The notes under the pieces were generated by a model. The model saw nothing but the letters and a program-made list of their open reading frames with translations, searched no databases and had not been told where the DNA came from. DNA of 64,000 nucleotides from Deltaproteobacteria bacterium (GTDB taxonomy: Bacteria > Desulfobacterota > Binatia > HRBIN30 > CADEER01), in NCBI GenBank assembly GCA_029262455.1, contig JAJCZJ010000112.1, positions 89,570 to 153,569 on the forward strand, in the 5' to 3' direction. Below, one piece after another: positions 10,908 through 20,900 of this stretch (position 1 is the stretch's first letter; each line of letters starts with the position of its first letter). Both the position numbers and the translations under genes were made by a program.

Positions 10908-12311
10908 CTACCCGCCTCGAAAATTCGCTGGATCTTCCCGATCTTCAATTCGGTTCAGCCTCCGCGCCGATAGTAGCACGGCATCGGCCGTACTGTCGCA
11001 AACGGCAGTTTCGGTGCTTCGCACGACTCCAGGGATCCACAACGGACGGTCTGAGAGCGTCACGACGGGATACGCAGCCCTCGACAAACGTGGAATCCCA
11101 TGTTCCCCAAGAAGTCGAAAGATCGACTTCGATCCGGTCATCCCCATGGGAGTAACTCGCTCGCCGCTCCGCGGGGCGCGGACGCCGAGGCCCGCGCCGG
11201 TCCCGCCAGCGAGATCGCAGACCGCCGTCCATAGGTCTTTCGGTAACGCCAATGGCGACCTCGCCGGTTCACAGCGCAGCTGCCAGCCCGCCACCTCAAT
11301 CGTTGCCCCAATCGGCAACGCCGTCGGCTCGAGCACCGTCGGCTGCCCGCAAATCCGACGAACCTGCAACTCGCCGCCGCTTCGCAACACCGACCATCCG
11401 CCTGCCAATTCAACGCAAACCCCAGGCCCATCACTGCAAGCAAGATCCTCGATTGCAGCAATTTGCCGCGATCCCGGCACCGCCGCCGCGGCCTGCTTCT
11501 CAACCCAAGCGCGCAACAACGCCCCGCGGAGCGCAGGGTCCAACGCCGAGACCTGCCCGGTCGGCAGCCCTCCGCCATCGGTTTCGAGCAGGTTCTCAGC
11601 CCACAACGCTTCGGCCATACCGGCTCCGCGCAAATGATCGGAGGCCCTGGCGCAGGCCGCGACAATGTCGGGGTTGAACGAACGCAGCAAAGGAATCAAC
11701 TCCGCTCGAATACGATTGCGCAAAAAACGCTGATCGGAATTCGAAGCGTCCTCGCGCGGCACGAAGCCCTCGTCGGCCACGACCGCCGCAACCGCGCTGC
11801 GGTCGCAGTCGAGCAGCGGGCGAATCACACCGTCCGACCGAAGCGGGTGGATCCCGGCCAGGCCAACCGGCCCAGCTCCGCGCACTAGCCTGATCAGAAA
11901 GGTTTCAGCTTGATCGTCACGCGTGTGGCCGACGGCGATGCGGTTGCATTGGTTCGCCGCCGCAATCTCTCGCAATGCGTCGTAGCGAACATCGCGCGCA
12001 CGCTCCTCGAGATTCGACCCGTCCCCAACCGCTGCCACACGACCGGCGAACGGTAGTTCAAGGGCCGCGGCCAAGTGTTCGACAGCTATTGCGTCAGCGT
12101 CCGATTCCGCCCCGCGCAAGCAGTGGTTCACGTGGCCGATCATGACCTCGCACTCCAGCTGTGACCGTAACGCACGCAACACGAGAACCAATCCAATCGA
12201 GTCGGCCCCCCCTGAGACCGCGGCCAAAACCCGATCGCCGGGAAGAACCATCGCATGCCGCCGAATGGTCCGGCCGGCAGTCCCAATCAAAGTTGCCAAC
12301 GCGTGCCGCAC
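10908..12311 (-). CDS. tilS: tRNA(Ile)-lysidine synthase
   Basis: Changes C34 of tRNA-Ile(CAU) to lysidine so that it reads AUA. The protein is 467 aa. The N-terminal PP-loop motif is SGGADS near residue 34, with the family HVNHCLRG and GHTRDDQAET segments after it. A linker domain and the C-terminal TilS_C fold (APRSGERVTPMG) follow. It lies upstream of ftsH with a 137-bp gap. A large inverted repeat sits just upstream at 12340-12400. Confidence 0.94.
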   Translation of the reverse strand: MRHALATLIGTAGRTIRRHAMVLPGDRVLAAVSGGADSIGLVLVLRALRSQLECEVMIGHVNHCLRGAESDADAIAVEHLAAALELPFAGRVAAVGDGSNLEERARDVRYDALREIAAANQCNRIAVGHTRDDQAETFLIRLVRGAGPVGLAGIHPLRSDGVIRPLLDCDRSAVAAVVADEGFVPREDASNSDQRFLRNRIRAELIPLLRSFNPDIVAACARASDHLRGAGMAEALWAENLLETDGGGLPTGQVSALDPALRGALLRAWVEKQAAAAVPGSRQIAAIEDLACSDGPGVCVELAGGWSVLRSGGELQVRRICGQPTVLEPTALPIGATIEVAGWQLRCEPARSPLALPKDLWTAVCDLAGGTGAGLGVRAPRSGERVTPMGMTGSKSIFRLLGEHGIPRLSRAAYPVVTLSDRPLWIPGVVRSTETAVCDSTADAVLLSARRLNRIEDREDPANFRGG

Positions 12312-12339
12312 CCGATCAGCCTTACAGGCGCGCGCAACG

Positions 12340-12400
12340 TTAGCAACGCTCGGCCACAGGCTCGGTCATCGACGCTCGGTCACAGACCGACCGTTGCTAA
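12340..12400 (-). terminator. Large hairpin between the GIDE-like gene and tilS
   Basis: A perfect 9-bp stem (12340-12348 with 12392-12400) encloses two imperfect direct copies of a GCTCGG(C/T)CACAG block. In the direction of transcription it follows the 12462-13514 gene and precedes tilS. It could terminate the former or attenuate the latter. There is no U-tract, so intrinsic termination is uncertain. Confidence 0.4.
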
Positions 12401-12461
12401 AAGTTCGACCACTCCGGAAGGCGGATTGGCGGCCAGCCAGGCCGCACTAGGCTCAGTCCTT

Positions 12462-13514
12462 TCAGCGGCCTAGCAGAGCTTGCATCAGCCCATCCATGAT
12501 TTCATCCGGGCTCAACACGACATCCGCATGGGCCAATGCATACCAAAGAAGCACAACGACCGAGTACACACCCATGAAAATCGAGTTGTTGAGCCGACTC
12601 CTGAGCGAGTCGACCAACGCGGTCTCGGAGTGATCGCTGATCAGCAGCAAGGCACCCTCTTTTTTGCGGATGGTCATCCGTACATCCGCCGAGGACTCTC
12701 CCCCTTCGATACTCCCCTCTTCTTGCCCCGCGCCCCCACGAAGGCCAAACATCTCACGACCCATCGCGACAGTTCCAGCCGCCACCTCAGCATCAGACAA
12801 TTCACCATCACCATCCGTGTCGAACCTCAGCTTCAGCCATTTGTCCCGTCGAATCATTTTCCCGAAGCGCTCAGCGCTGTCCGCAGGAAGCGAATCGTAA
12901 GGCTTCGGTATCGTCGAGGCACCCTCGGGTTTGTCGGCAAAGCCCATGACGTAAGCCTTGTACCCGGGCAGCAGGAGTCGTTGTGTGAAGCGGTACTTAG
13001 AACTCAGGGCCCGTGACTGCGTGCGGAACTTGAAGCTCACGAAGTCCCCACTGTGACGCCGTAGCGCCTTTGCAAAATCCGGCGGCAGTGAGTCGAATTG
13101 GTGCGAGGAATACTCCCACTCACATTTTCGTCCAGACAGCCGCAAATCACACTTGGCCGGCCATACCATTGCGAGCGCGCCGCTACCGTCATCGACCCAA
13201 AAGGGATCTGTCGAGACAACTGTCTCGACCCGATCCCACCGTTTTTGTTTGCGATGCCTCTCAATCTTGAGCTCATAGAGCACCGCAGGGGATCCATCGG
13301 GCGCGATCAAAACCTGCCCGGGAGGCGAGAAGGCTCGTCCCGAGATCTCGACGTTGGTCCCCAAGGCTCCCGTGGCGATCCGAACCGTAGGACTATCTTC
13401 GATCGTACGAAGTGTACGGAGGGAGTATGACCCTTTGTGCAACAGAATCCCCCCAATATAGGAGAAGAGGAGGATCCCGAAAACGACCCAAAACATCAAC
13501 GCTGCCCCTTCCAC
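12462..13514 (-). CDS. GIDE-like membrane protein with an EF-hand-like loop
   Basis: The protein is 350 aa. A transmembrane helix opens it (about 8-27) and another lies near the C-terminus (about 310-332). The central part (about 35-210) resembles the GIDE/MUL1 'E3 ligase-like' domain found in bacterial membrane proteins next to LemA; no RING finger is visible. A calcium-loop-like DTDGDGELSDAE lies near residue 235. It is followed by a Gly/Glu-rich linker (about 250-270). The gene lies downstream of lemA in the same direction, a frequent pairing, which supports the call. The molecular role is unknown. Confidence 0.6.
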   Translation of the reverse strand: MEGAALMFWVVFGILLFSYIGGILLHKGSYSLRTLRTIEDSPTVRIATGALGTNVEISGRAFSPPGQVLIAPDGSPAVLYELKIERHRKQKRWDRVETVVSTDPFWVDDGSGALAMVWPAKCDLRLSGRKCEWEYSSHQFDSLPPDFAKALRRHSGDFVSFKFRTQSRALSSKYRFTQRLLLPGYKAYVMGFADKPEGASTIPKPYDSLPADSAERFGKMIRRDKWLKLRFDTDGDGELSDAEVAAGTVAMGREMFGLRGGAGQEEGSIEGGESSADVRMTIRKKEGALLLISDHSETALVDSLRSRLNNSIFMGVYSVVVLLWYALAHADVVLSPDEIMDGLMQALLGR

Positions 13515-13617
13515 CTAGGATCCGGGGGCTCCCCAAGTGCGTCGCTGCCCGGCGTGCAGCTACTGCTTCTCACGACAGTGTCCCGACATCCACCGCGATC
13601 CGTCCGGGAACGGACCG

Positions 13618-14196
13618 CTAAGCTGGGAGATCGAACTTGACCTCGACATCTTGACGCTCGGAAGCTGCAACCGCGAACAACTGAACTCTGTCGTACTCCA
13701 ACATCCGAGCTACGAGAAGGTCCGGAAACTGCTGGATTCGAACATTCAGGTTATTGACAGTATCGTTGTAGAGTTCACGCCGGTCAGAAAGCGTCTCTTC
13801 GAGGTGCGAGATCCGCTTTTGGAGTCTCACGAACTGCTCGTTCGAACCCAACTCCGGGTAGGCCTCTGCCAGGGCAAAGATACCCGATAGCCCGCGACTG
13901 AGCTCTTTGCTCGCCGCAGCCTTTTCTTCGACGGTGCCAGCCTTCTGAAAGTGGCTGCGCGCGGTCACGATCCGCTCGATCGTGGCGCGCTCATACTTGG
14001 CGTAGCCCTCACAGACCGAGATCAGTTTTGGCAACTCGTCGAATCGCTGCTTGAGAATCACATCGATGTTGGCCCAGGCGCGACCGACATTCTCCCGCAG
14101 AGAGACCAAACCATTGTAGACAATGGCGAAATAGCCGACCGCTCCAATCGCCAAAAAAATGAGGCAGCCGAGGAATACGTAGAAGACCGACTCCAT
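13618..14196 (-). CDS. lemA: LemA family protein
   Basis: The protein is 192 aa when started at the ATG at 14196; the open frame reaches 14250, but the extra 18 residues do not look like LemA. An N-terminal signal-anchor helix (about 3-25) is followed by the helical LemA domain, with NIDVILKQRFDELPKL and the C-terminal segment NNLNVRIQQFPDLLVA. LemA proteins form a membrane-anchored helical bundle of unclear function. It is paired here with the GIDE-like gene downstream. Confidence 0.88.
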   Translation of the reverse strand: MESVFYVFLGCLIFLAIGAVGYFAIVYNGLVSLRENVGRAWANIDVILKQRFDELPKLISVCEGYAKYERATIERIVTARSHFQKAGTVEEKAAASKELSRGLSGIFALAEAYPELGSNEQFVRLQKRISHLEETLSDRRELYNDTVNNLNVRIQQFPDLLVARMLEYDRVQLFAVAASERQDVEVKFDLPA

Positions 14197-14281
14197 CGGC
14201 TCAGAGTAGCCGTGCACCACACCACAGACAACATGAAATCCGCCCCCCAAAAGTTCGCGATTCGCAGGGTACGGAGTCTCC

Positions 14282-14327
14282 GCACACGGGCGAGGAGGTA
14301 GGAAACGCCACCCCCTTGCCCGTGTGC
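14282..14327. terminator. Inverted repeat between lemA and a secreted-protein gene
   Basis: A perfect 10-bp stem (14282-14291 with 14318-14327) with a 26-nt loop lies just past the stop of the 14335-14808 gene and upstream of lemA. It has no poly-T tract. The position suits a terminator, but the long loop makes this tentative. Confidence 0.4.
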
Positions 14328-14334
14328 TCCGGTG

Positions 14335-14808
14335 CTACAGAGCTGCGAGAACCGAGAACAACTTACGCCGGCTCAGTGAGTCGGCGCTTCGAACTCGATG
14401 ATTTTCGACCGGCAACTGCGAGAGGCCGACGCCGGCCAAGAAGGCGTTGCACTGCAGAGGTCGCTCGCTCTTGGCGATCCCCCAACCGACGAAACGCACA
14501 CCTGGATCATCGAGCAGGGTCGACACCCAGATCACTTCGAGTCCACGCGGCGCGACGGTGACGCTGCCACCGCCGGCAGAATTCCCCTCGTTGTCGAAGA
14601 GCTCGATCTTGAAGCCAGACGGGCGTCCGTGCGGATTGGTCAGGACGATGGCCGAGTTGATCGAGTATACCGGCGGTTTGGGCTCGATCTCTTCGATCAC
14701 GTCCGCCATCACCGTCGCGTCGATCGCGACCGCGCCAATTCCCTGACCGTAAGACGCTGTCGCCAAACCGACTACCACCGCCGCCACCAGCAAAATCCGA
14801 TTGCTCAT
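14335..14808 (-). CDS. Hypothetical secreted protein
   Basis: The protein is 157 aa with a clear signal peptide (about 1-21, ending TASYGQ). The mature part looks beta-rich: AIVLTNPHGRPSGFKIELFDN and VAPRGLEVIWVSTLLDDP. No known family was recognised. A Gly-rich turn sits mid-protein and there is a single Cys near residue 120. It has its own intergenic regions on both sides, so it may be monocistronic. Confidence 0.6.
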   Translation of the reverse strand: MSNRILLVAAVVVGLATASYGQGIGAVAIDATVMADVIEEIEPKPPVYSINSAIVLTNPHGRPSGFKIELFDNEGNSAGGGSVTVAPRGLEVIWVSTLLDDPGVRFVGWGIAKSERPLQCNAFLAGVGLSQLPVENHRVRSADSLSRRKLFSVLAAL

Positions 14809-15051
14809 CTTCTTCTCTCCTTTATCCAGAAACAGTTTGCGCCGACGATTCGGCGTTCTGCCCCTCGACTAGAGGAAGAAGCGTGCCACCAATCCGAGCG
14901 ACACAGCGACCGCGAAGTCCCATCCCAAACTTCCCGACGGTTCGCCCCAACGCCTCGAAGAAAAATACAGGAAACCGCTTAAGTCACTGAAATCGTGGTC
15001 ATCTCTGACCGCTGCAAAGTTCGCACCCGAAGTGCGCACCAGACGTCCGAC

Positions 15052-16302
15052 TCAGCGGCGACGGCCGACGTGTCGGCGACTGCCGCGCACTCTCGGAAAC
15101 AACTGCAGTGGCTGAACCGGCTGCATGTTGGCGAATTGCTCGGCGTCCGAGACGCCGTCGTCGTCGGTGTCGGGATCGTTCGGACTAAACATGTCGAGGC
15201 GGCGCTCGATACCATCGTGCAGACCATCGCGGTCGGTGTCATAGACGAGGGGATCCGTCCCCGACCGAATCTCTGTCGCACTCGAGATCCCGTCTCCGTC
15301 GTGATCGGCCAACAAGTTGGACTCCGGGATCGTCAACTCCGCCGTCAGCCCCTCGACCAGGATCGTCGTCGCCGGGGTCACCCCATCGATGTTTCGCACG
15401 ACTGCCAGCCGATCGCCGACCCGAACCTCGTCGTTCGCTGCCGGAATCGGATTGAGAGCGTCCGGCACAATCATCGGCCGCACTGGGGTCAGGATCCGAG
15501 AACCAATGAGAGAAACGCTCTGCCCCCGTCCAACCAATCGGAAGCGGTACTCGCCGTCGATGGGAAGGTTGTGGTCGGACAAAATCACCGTCGTCTCGAC
15601 ATCTAAGGTATTGCGGCGCTGGACCAAGCCACATCCGCCAATGCCAATGTACTCGAAGGTCTGGATCCCACCGTCGATCTCGGCGTGCAAGCGAATCAAC
15701 GCAGCTCCCATCAAATGGGGCGTGTCGCAATCGATATCCATCGGCTGCAAGTCCAGTCGGTTGGTCGTTCGCCGGCCAAACGAGCGAACGAACAAAGTCG
15801 ACGGCAGCGAGCCAAGCAGTCGCTGCGCTCGCCCGTTGGGCAGATGCAGCGCAATCCGGTTTTGATTGTTACCGCGCAACGACTGCCGGACCAGACGCCG
15901 CCGCCCGGTGTCCTCAAAGCCGATCCACGCCGCGCCCACTGGGCGTCGGCCGCGAAAAAGGTTCGTCCCTTCGAGCACGACGATCTGCCGATCCAGCGGC
16001 GCGTTCGGGTCTGCATAGCGCTCAACCGAAAACAACGACGGGCGATCGAGATTGCGTACGCCGTCGATCACCTCGAAGGCGTCGCCAATTCCATCACCGT
16101 CGGTGTCGGCGAGGTTCTCGTCGGTGCCGAGAAACGCCTCCTGCAGGTTGTTCAAGCCGTCGCCATCAATGTCCAGCACCGGCTCGACGATCGGGAGACC
16201 GTTGCTGCCGAGAGGCGCGCCAATACACCACGCGGTTGCGCTCACCGCCGATGACATCGTCATCGCCGCCGCAACCAGCACCCGTGCTAAATAGATCTTC
16301 AT
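15052..16302 (-). CDS. Secreted protein with thrombospondin type 3-like calcium repeats
   Basis: The protein is 416 aa with a signal peptide (about 1-24). Calcium-loop repeats sit at both ends. The N-terminal pair carries DIDGDGLNN and DTDGDGIGD (about residues 44-75). The C-terminal trio carries DHDGDGISS, DTDRDGLHD and DTDDDGVSD (about 325-385). Between them is a beta-rich segment of unknown type. Such repeats bind Ca2+ and usually act in extracellular proteins or adhesion. A sigma-54-like promoter candidate lies just upstream. Confidence 0.7.
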   Translation of the reverse strand: MKIYLARVLVAAAMTMSSAVSATAWCIGAPLGSNGLPIVEPVLDIDGDGLNNLQEAFLGTDENLADTDGDGIGDAFEVIDGVRNLDRPSLFSVERYADPNAPLDRQIVVLEGTNLFRGRRPVGAAWIGFEDTGRRRLVRQSLRGNNQNRIALHLPNGRAQRLLGSLPSTLFVRSFGRRTTNRLDLQPMDIDCDTPHLMGAALIRLHAEIDGGIQTFEYIGIGGCGLVQRRNTLDVETTVILSDHNLPIDGEYRFRLVGRGQSVSLIGSRILTPVRPMIVPDALNPIPAANDEVRVGDRLAVVRNIDGVTPATTILVEGLTAELTIPESNLLADHDGDGISSATEIRSGTDPLVYDTDRDGLHDGIERRLDMFSPNDPDTDDDGVSDAEQFANMQPVQPLQLFPRVRGSRRHVGRRR

Positions 16303-16331
16303 TCCGAATTCACCCGTCCAAACTCAACTAA

Positions 16332-16347
16332 TGCAATGTACATGCCG
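16332..16347 (-). promoter_or_regulatory. Possible sigma-54 (-24/-12) promoter for the 15052-16302 gene
   Basis: On the minus strand the site reads CGGCATGTACATTGCA, keeping the GG-N10-GC spacing and the TTGCA element. It differs from the TGGCACG-N4-TTGCW consensus at two positions. Transcription would start near 16321, about 19 nt before the start codon. Confidence 0.35.
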
Positions 16348-16502
16348 CGGCCCCGCGGCGCACGCCTTCCGACCTATGCCACAGTGGGCGATCGAGGATT
16401 CGCTCCGCCTGCGAACTTTTGTTCGTAGCGAAGCGAACAACGAGTCGCTCCTAGACGACGCCTCATTGCCCACCCACAACTGGGGAGATGGCGCGGTTGC
16501 TA

Positions 16503-17972
16503 TCATTTGCTGCGCCACGATCGCCCCAAACCGACGTACAACGCATAGCCCAGGCACATCAATGAAAGCGGGCCATCACCCGCAAATCGTCGCGGCAACC
16601 ATGCGGAGATGGCCGCAAACGGGGGGGTCGGCCCCCTCGACCCGATCGGCCACACCTCACTTCGCCAGCCTCTCATGCGATGTGTCACACGGCCGAAAGC
16701 ATCGACGGCGAGCGTCGGACCGACATTGGCAACCCGCAACAGCGGAATGCCATTCTCAACCGCGCGAAACACCGCCATGGCCGCCTGCTGCTCCGCCCCG
16801 TATCCGACTCGGACATCGTTGGTCGGATTCACTAGCACGTCGACCTCCAGTCCGACGGCGAGATCGGGGAACAATGCCTCGTAACAAACCAGCACGCCTA
16901 ACTGTCTAGCACCTGCGAGGATCGGCAATGGCTCCGCAACGTGCCCACTGGAGAACCCTGTCACTCCCGCCGGCAATCCGCTCCACGGCGCTTCCGCCAT
17001 CGGTACGAGCCGACGCTTGTCTCGCGTCGCGACCACATCACCGGGTCTAGCCGATACGCGATACACCGCATTGTAGAGCATGCCGCGCTCCAATCGCGGC
17101 CCGCCAAAAACCAAGTCCAAATCGCGTGCGGCGGCCAGCTCGAAGATCTGGTGAGCCAGGCTCGGAGCGGCCGTCGGAAGAAAACGCGCTGACCCTTCAG
17201 GCCACACGGCCAGCTCGGCATCAATCCTTACGGCAAGCGTCTCCTCGACGAGCCGATCTAGCAGAGGCTGGCTGTCGTCGGGCCCGAGAGTGCGCCAATC
17301 AGAAGACACCACCTGAACATCCATCGCGCTTGCAACCGGCCCGCCAGACAATCGCCAGGAGCCGAACAGAAACGTAGCCGCAACCAGAGACATTACAGGC
17401 ACGACGCGAGCTGGTCGAAAGCGGCCGGCAATCACGATATCAGCGAACGCCGCGTTCACCGCAGCCAGCCAGAACGAAACTCCCGCTACCCCGGCGACCG
17501 ATGCCAGCTGAATCCAGACCGGCTGGGCCGAGACCGTATGGCCGAGCAATCCCCAAGGAATCCCGCCAAAAGCCGGCGAACGGAGCGCCTCGATGCCCAC
17601 CCAAAGAGCGGCGATCGCCAAGGGCCCGCGCTTGCGGCGCGATAGGACCAGGCCGAAAAGGGCCAGGTGGAAGCCGCCAAAGATCTGCGTCGCCAACAGA
17701 GCCACCGCAGCCGCCCCCACCACTCCGATATCCAGCGCGCCGAGAGTCGCGGGCCCCAGCCAAATCCCTACGAAGAAGAGCGACCACAGCGTACCGCAGA
17801 GCCAACCGTACAAAAATCGCTCGCGGGCGCTACAATCGCTAAACGCCACCATTAGTGGAACTAAGGCGACTACACCGAGGCCAGGAATCGACCAAGGCGC
17901 GTGACTTAGAGTCAAAAGTCCGGCCGAAACAATCGACAGCCCCAACCGCCATGGTCTATTTTTTGCGTTCAT
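16503..17972 (-). CDS. lnt: Apolipoprotein N-acyltransferase
   Basis: Adds the third acyl chain to outer-membrane lipoproteins. The protein is 489 aa: about six membrane helices in the first 200 residues, then a periplasmic nitrilase-like domain. The Glu-Lys-Cys triad is visible as WPEGS (Glu near 259), DKRRL (Lys near 317) and VCYEALFPD (Cys near 362). A last membrane helix lies at the C-terminus. The start codon is only 15 bp from the divergent kinase gene. Confidence 0.92.
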   Translation of the reverse strand: MNAKNRPWRLGLSIVSAGLLTLSHAPWSIPGLGVVALVPLMVAFSDCSARERFLYGWLCGTLWSLFFVGIWLGPATLGALDIGVVGAAAVALLATQIFGGFHLALFGLVLSRRKRGPLAIAALWVGIEALRSPAFGGIPWGLLGHTVSAQPVWIQLASVAGVAGVSFWLAAVNAAFADIVIAGRFRPARVVPVMSLVAATFLFGSWRLSGGPVASAMDVQVVSSDWRTLGPDDSQPLLDRLVEETLAVRIDAELAVWPEGSARFLPTAAPSLAHQIFELAAARDLDLVFGGPRLERGMLYNAVYRVSARPGDVVATRDKRRLVPMAEAPWSGLPAGVTGFSSGHVAEPLPILAGARQLGVLVCYEALFPDLAVGLEVDVLVNPTNDVRVGYGAEQQAAMAVFRAVENGIPLLRVANVGPTLAVDAFGRVTHRMRGWRSEVWPIGSRGPTPPFAAISAWLPRRFAGDGPLSLMCLGYALYVGLGRSWRSK

Positions 17973-17987
17973 TAACCAGCACCAGCC

Positions 17988-20900
17988 ATGCGAACAGCAA
18001 ACCCATACAACATTTCAGGGACTTACGGCTCTCGACCGGGATTCCGAATCGCATTGTGCGCACTTTTGTTCGCAGTGGTCGCTATTACGGCTGTCTGTGT
18101 CCACGCCAGCCTGCAATGGGTGGGCGCGCCTTTCAACGGCTTCCTGATGGGACGCAATCGCATCGTTGCGCCGATCGATCTCCCGAGTTGGAGCGGGCGT
18201 GCCGCCAATATTCCCTATTGGTCGCAGGTTGTCAGCATTGACGGCGAACCTCTGGCAAGCACCGAAGACGCACTGAGAATCGCGGCAGAAGCAGGTGATG
18301 GGGCCAAGCTGCGCTACGGCTTCAGCGACGGCAGTCGAGTCACCGAGTTAGAAATACCGGTCATCACGTTCACGGTGGGTGATTGGATCGGCCTGTTCGC
18401 CAATTACCTGATCAACGGGCTCGCCCTCCTGGCGATTGGGTTCTTTGTCGTCTTGCTGCGCCCGGAGCTACGCGCCGCTCAAGCGCTCCTACTCTTCTCG
18501 CTGAGTTGGGGCACGAGCTTGATCATCGGTTTGGCGGACTTCTCTTCGTTCCACTTCCGCGCTCTCCTCGCCATCGCCGAGGGCTTTGTCCCGGCGTCGC
18601 TGTTCTACCTCACCCTGTGCTTTCCGACAGAGCGTCCCCTGCACAGTCGCCGCGGCATGCTGCGAGTCGTCGTCGCTTCGAGTGCTCTCTTGGCTGCCCT
18701 CAACGTCGTGCTCTACGACACCGCGCCGCGCATCTGGACTCTCGCCTACCGCGCCGGCGTCGTTTGGGTGGTCCTTGTGATCTTGTTATCGGTCCACACA
18801 GCCTGGCGAGAAAACCGCGCCGCTTCACCGATCGATCAAGAAAAACGCAAGATCGTTCTCCTCGGGATCGTGACCGCGTTCGGGCTGCCGTTCCTCCTAC
18901 TCGGTTTCTCACAACTGGTCGGTGCCGAACTGCCCCTCAATATCGTAACCGCTGGGTGGTGGATCTTTCCCGCAACACTTGCCTACGCCATCGTGCAGCG
19001 CGACCTATTCGAGATCGACGTCTTCCTGCGGCGTGCCTCCACGTACGTCGCGTTGAGTACCAGTGTCTTCCTAGTCTACGCCGCAGTCCTCGGCTTTCTG
19101 AGCCATGGTTTCTACAGTCTCCAGCTCACCACCTCTCCTTGGTTCACCCTGCTCTTCTCCCTCGCAGTCCTGGCTTGTTTCCACCCGTTGCGCGAGGGAC
19201 TGCAGAGAACCGTCGATCGATTGTTTTTTCGCACCCGCTTCGACTACGCCGAGACAACTCGCGCCGTCAGCCAAGCACTCAATCAAACCCTCAGCGCCGA
19301 AGAAATCGCCGAGCACGTTCGCGAAACTCTGAACAACACCATGGCCCCGACCGATACCGGCATCTACCGGGCCATCGGCGGGAACTTCGAGCCGATCCAA
19401 GAGACCGCGGTCGCCGTCCAACTCGACACCGCAACCGTCCAAACCCTGGGCCAAGGTCGGATCATCGACGGCGGCAAACTACCGCGCGAAACCAGCGCCG
19501 CCCTCCCGCCCACCGCACTCCTCGTTCCGCTGTGTTTCGAGGACCGCCTCGAAGGAGTGCTGCAACTCGGGCCGAAGAATTCGGGAACAACCTACGGCCC
19601 GCACGACCTCGAGCTACTGCGCACTCTAGCCAACCAAACCGCGATGGCCTTGCGCAACGCGGCTTCCTACAACCGAGTCACGGAGCTCCTCGCTTCACTC
19701 GAGACCCGGGTCGAGGAGCGAACCCACGAGCTCCAACAAACTCAGGAAGAGCTGCGGCGTTCGAACGAACGTTTGCGCGAGCTCGACCGGCTCAAGACGC
19801 AGTTCTTCGCCGACGCCAGCCACGAATTGCGGACACCGCTGACGCTCGTCCTCGGGCCGCTAGAAGAGTTGGTTCGACAATCCAACAACCTTCCCGACGG
19901 CCCGCGCAAGCTCGCTGAAACAGCCCGGAGCAACGCCGCAACGCTCCTGGTCTTGACGGACACCCTGCTGGACATTTCACGCATCGACTACGGTCAGATG
20001 CGTCCCACCCTTGGCGACGAGCCATTGCTCGGCATGACGGAAGCCATCGTAGAACCGTTTCGCTGGCTCGCGGAGCAGCGCACGGTCGCGATTCGGCTCG
20101 AGGGCGATCGCGAGATCACGGCTCGATGTGATCGCAATATGATCGCCAAGGTCGTCGGCAACCTTCTGGCCAACGCTCTCAAGTTCACCCGCGACGGCGA
20201 GGTCGCCGTCCGAGCAAGTCGGGTCGGCGACAAAGTTTGCTTAGAAGTGCACGACACTGGACCCGGGATCCCAGCCGAGGAGCTACCACAAATCTTCGAG
20301 CGCTATCGCCAGGCTTCGACCGCGAGTCACTCAGGATTCACCGGCAGTGGCATTGGCTTGGCCCTGGCTCGTGAACTGGTCGAACTGCAAGGCGGACGGA
20401 TCGACGTCACCAGCCAAGTCGGACACGGCACGACCTTCCACATCACGCTCCCGGCTGGCGCCCCGAGCGCCAGCGACACAACGGCTCCACGAGCCCTAGC
20501 CGACGAGAGTTTGGCGGCCCTAGCCGACAAGGGCTTGACGGCACTGGCCGCCTCCGCGGCCCGCAGTCACAGCGGACTGCCGGTCGCCAAGCAGGGCGCA
20601 ACCGATCGACCAACAGTTTTGATTGTCGAAGACAATGCGGAGATGCGTGAGTTTGTCCGGGCCGTCCTCAACAAGACCTACAACCTCGAATCTGCCGCCG
20701 ACGCGGGCGAAGCCATCGCCAAGGCCCGCACCAAACATCTCGATCTGATCGTCAGCGACATCATGATGCCGGGTCCGGATGGCATCGCGCTTTGCCAAAC
20801 CCTCAAGGAAGACCCCGATCTCCGCCACATCCCCCTCATTCTTCTGACCGCACGAGCATCCCTCGACAGTAAACTCACCGGCCTGGCGGCCGGTGCGGAC

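Noticed and set aside
14872..14890. Sigma-54-like site TGGCACGCTTCTTCC on the minus strand
   Set aside because: The essential -12 GC is CC, so it is unlikely to be used.
18383..19918. Plus-strand open frame of 511 codons inside the hybrid kinase
   Set aside because: Low-complexity Arg/Pro-rich translation in another frame of a clear kinase gene.
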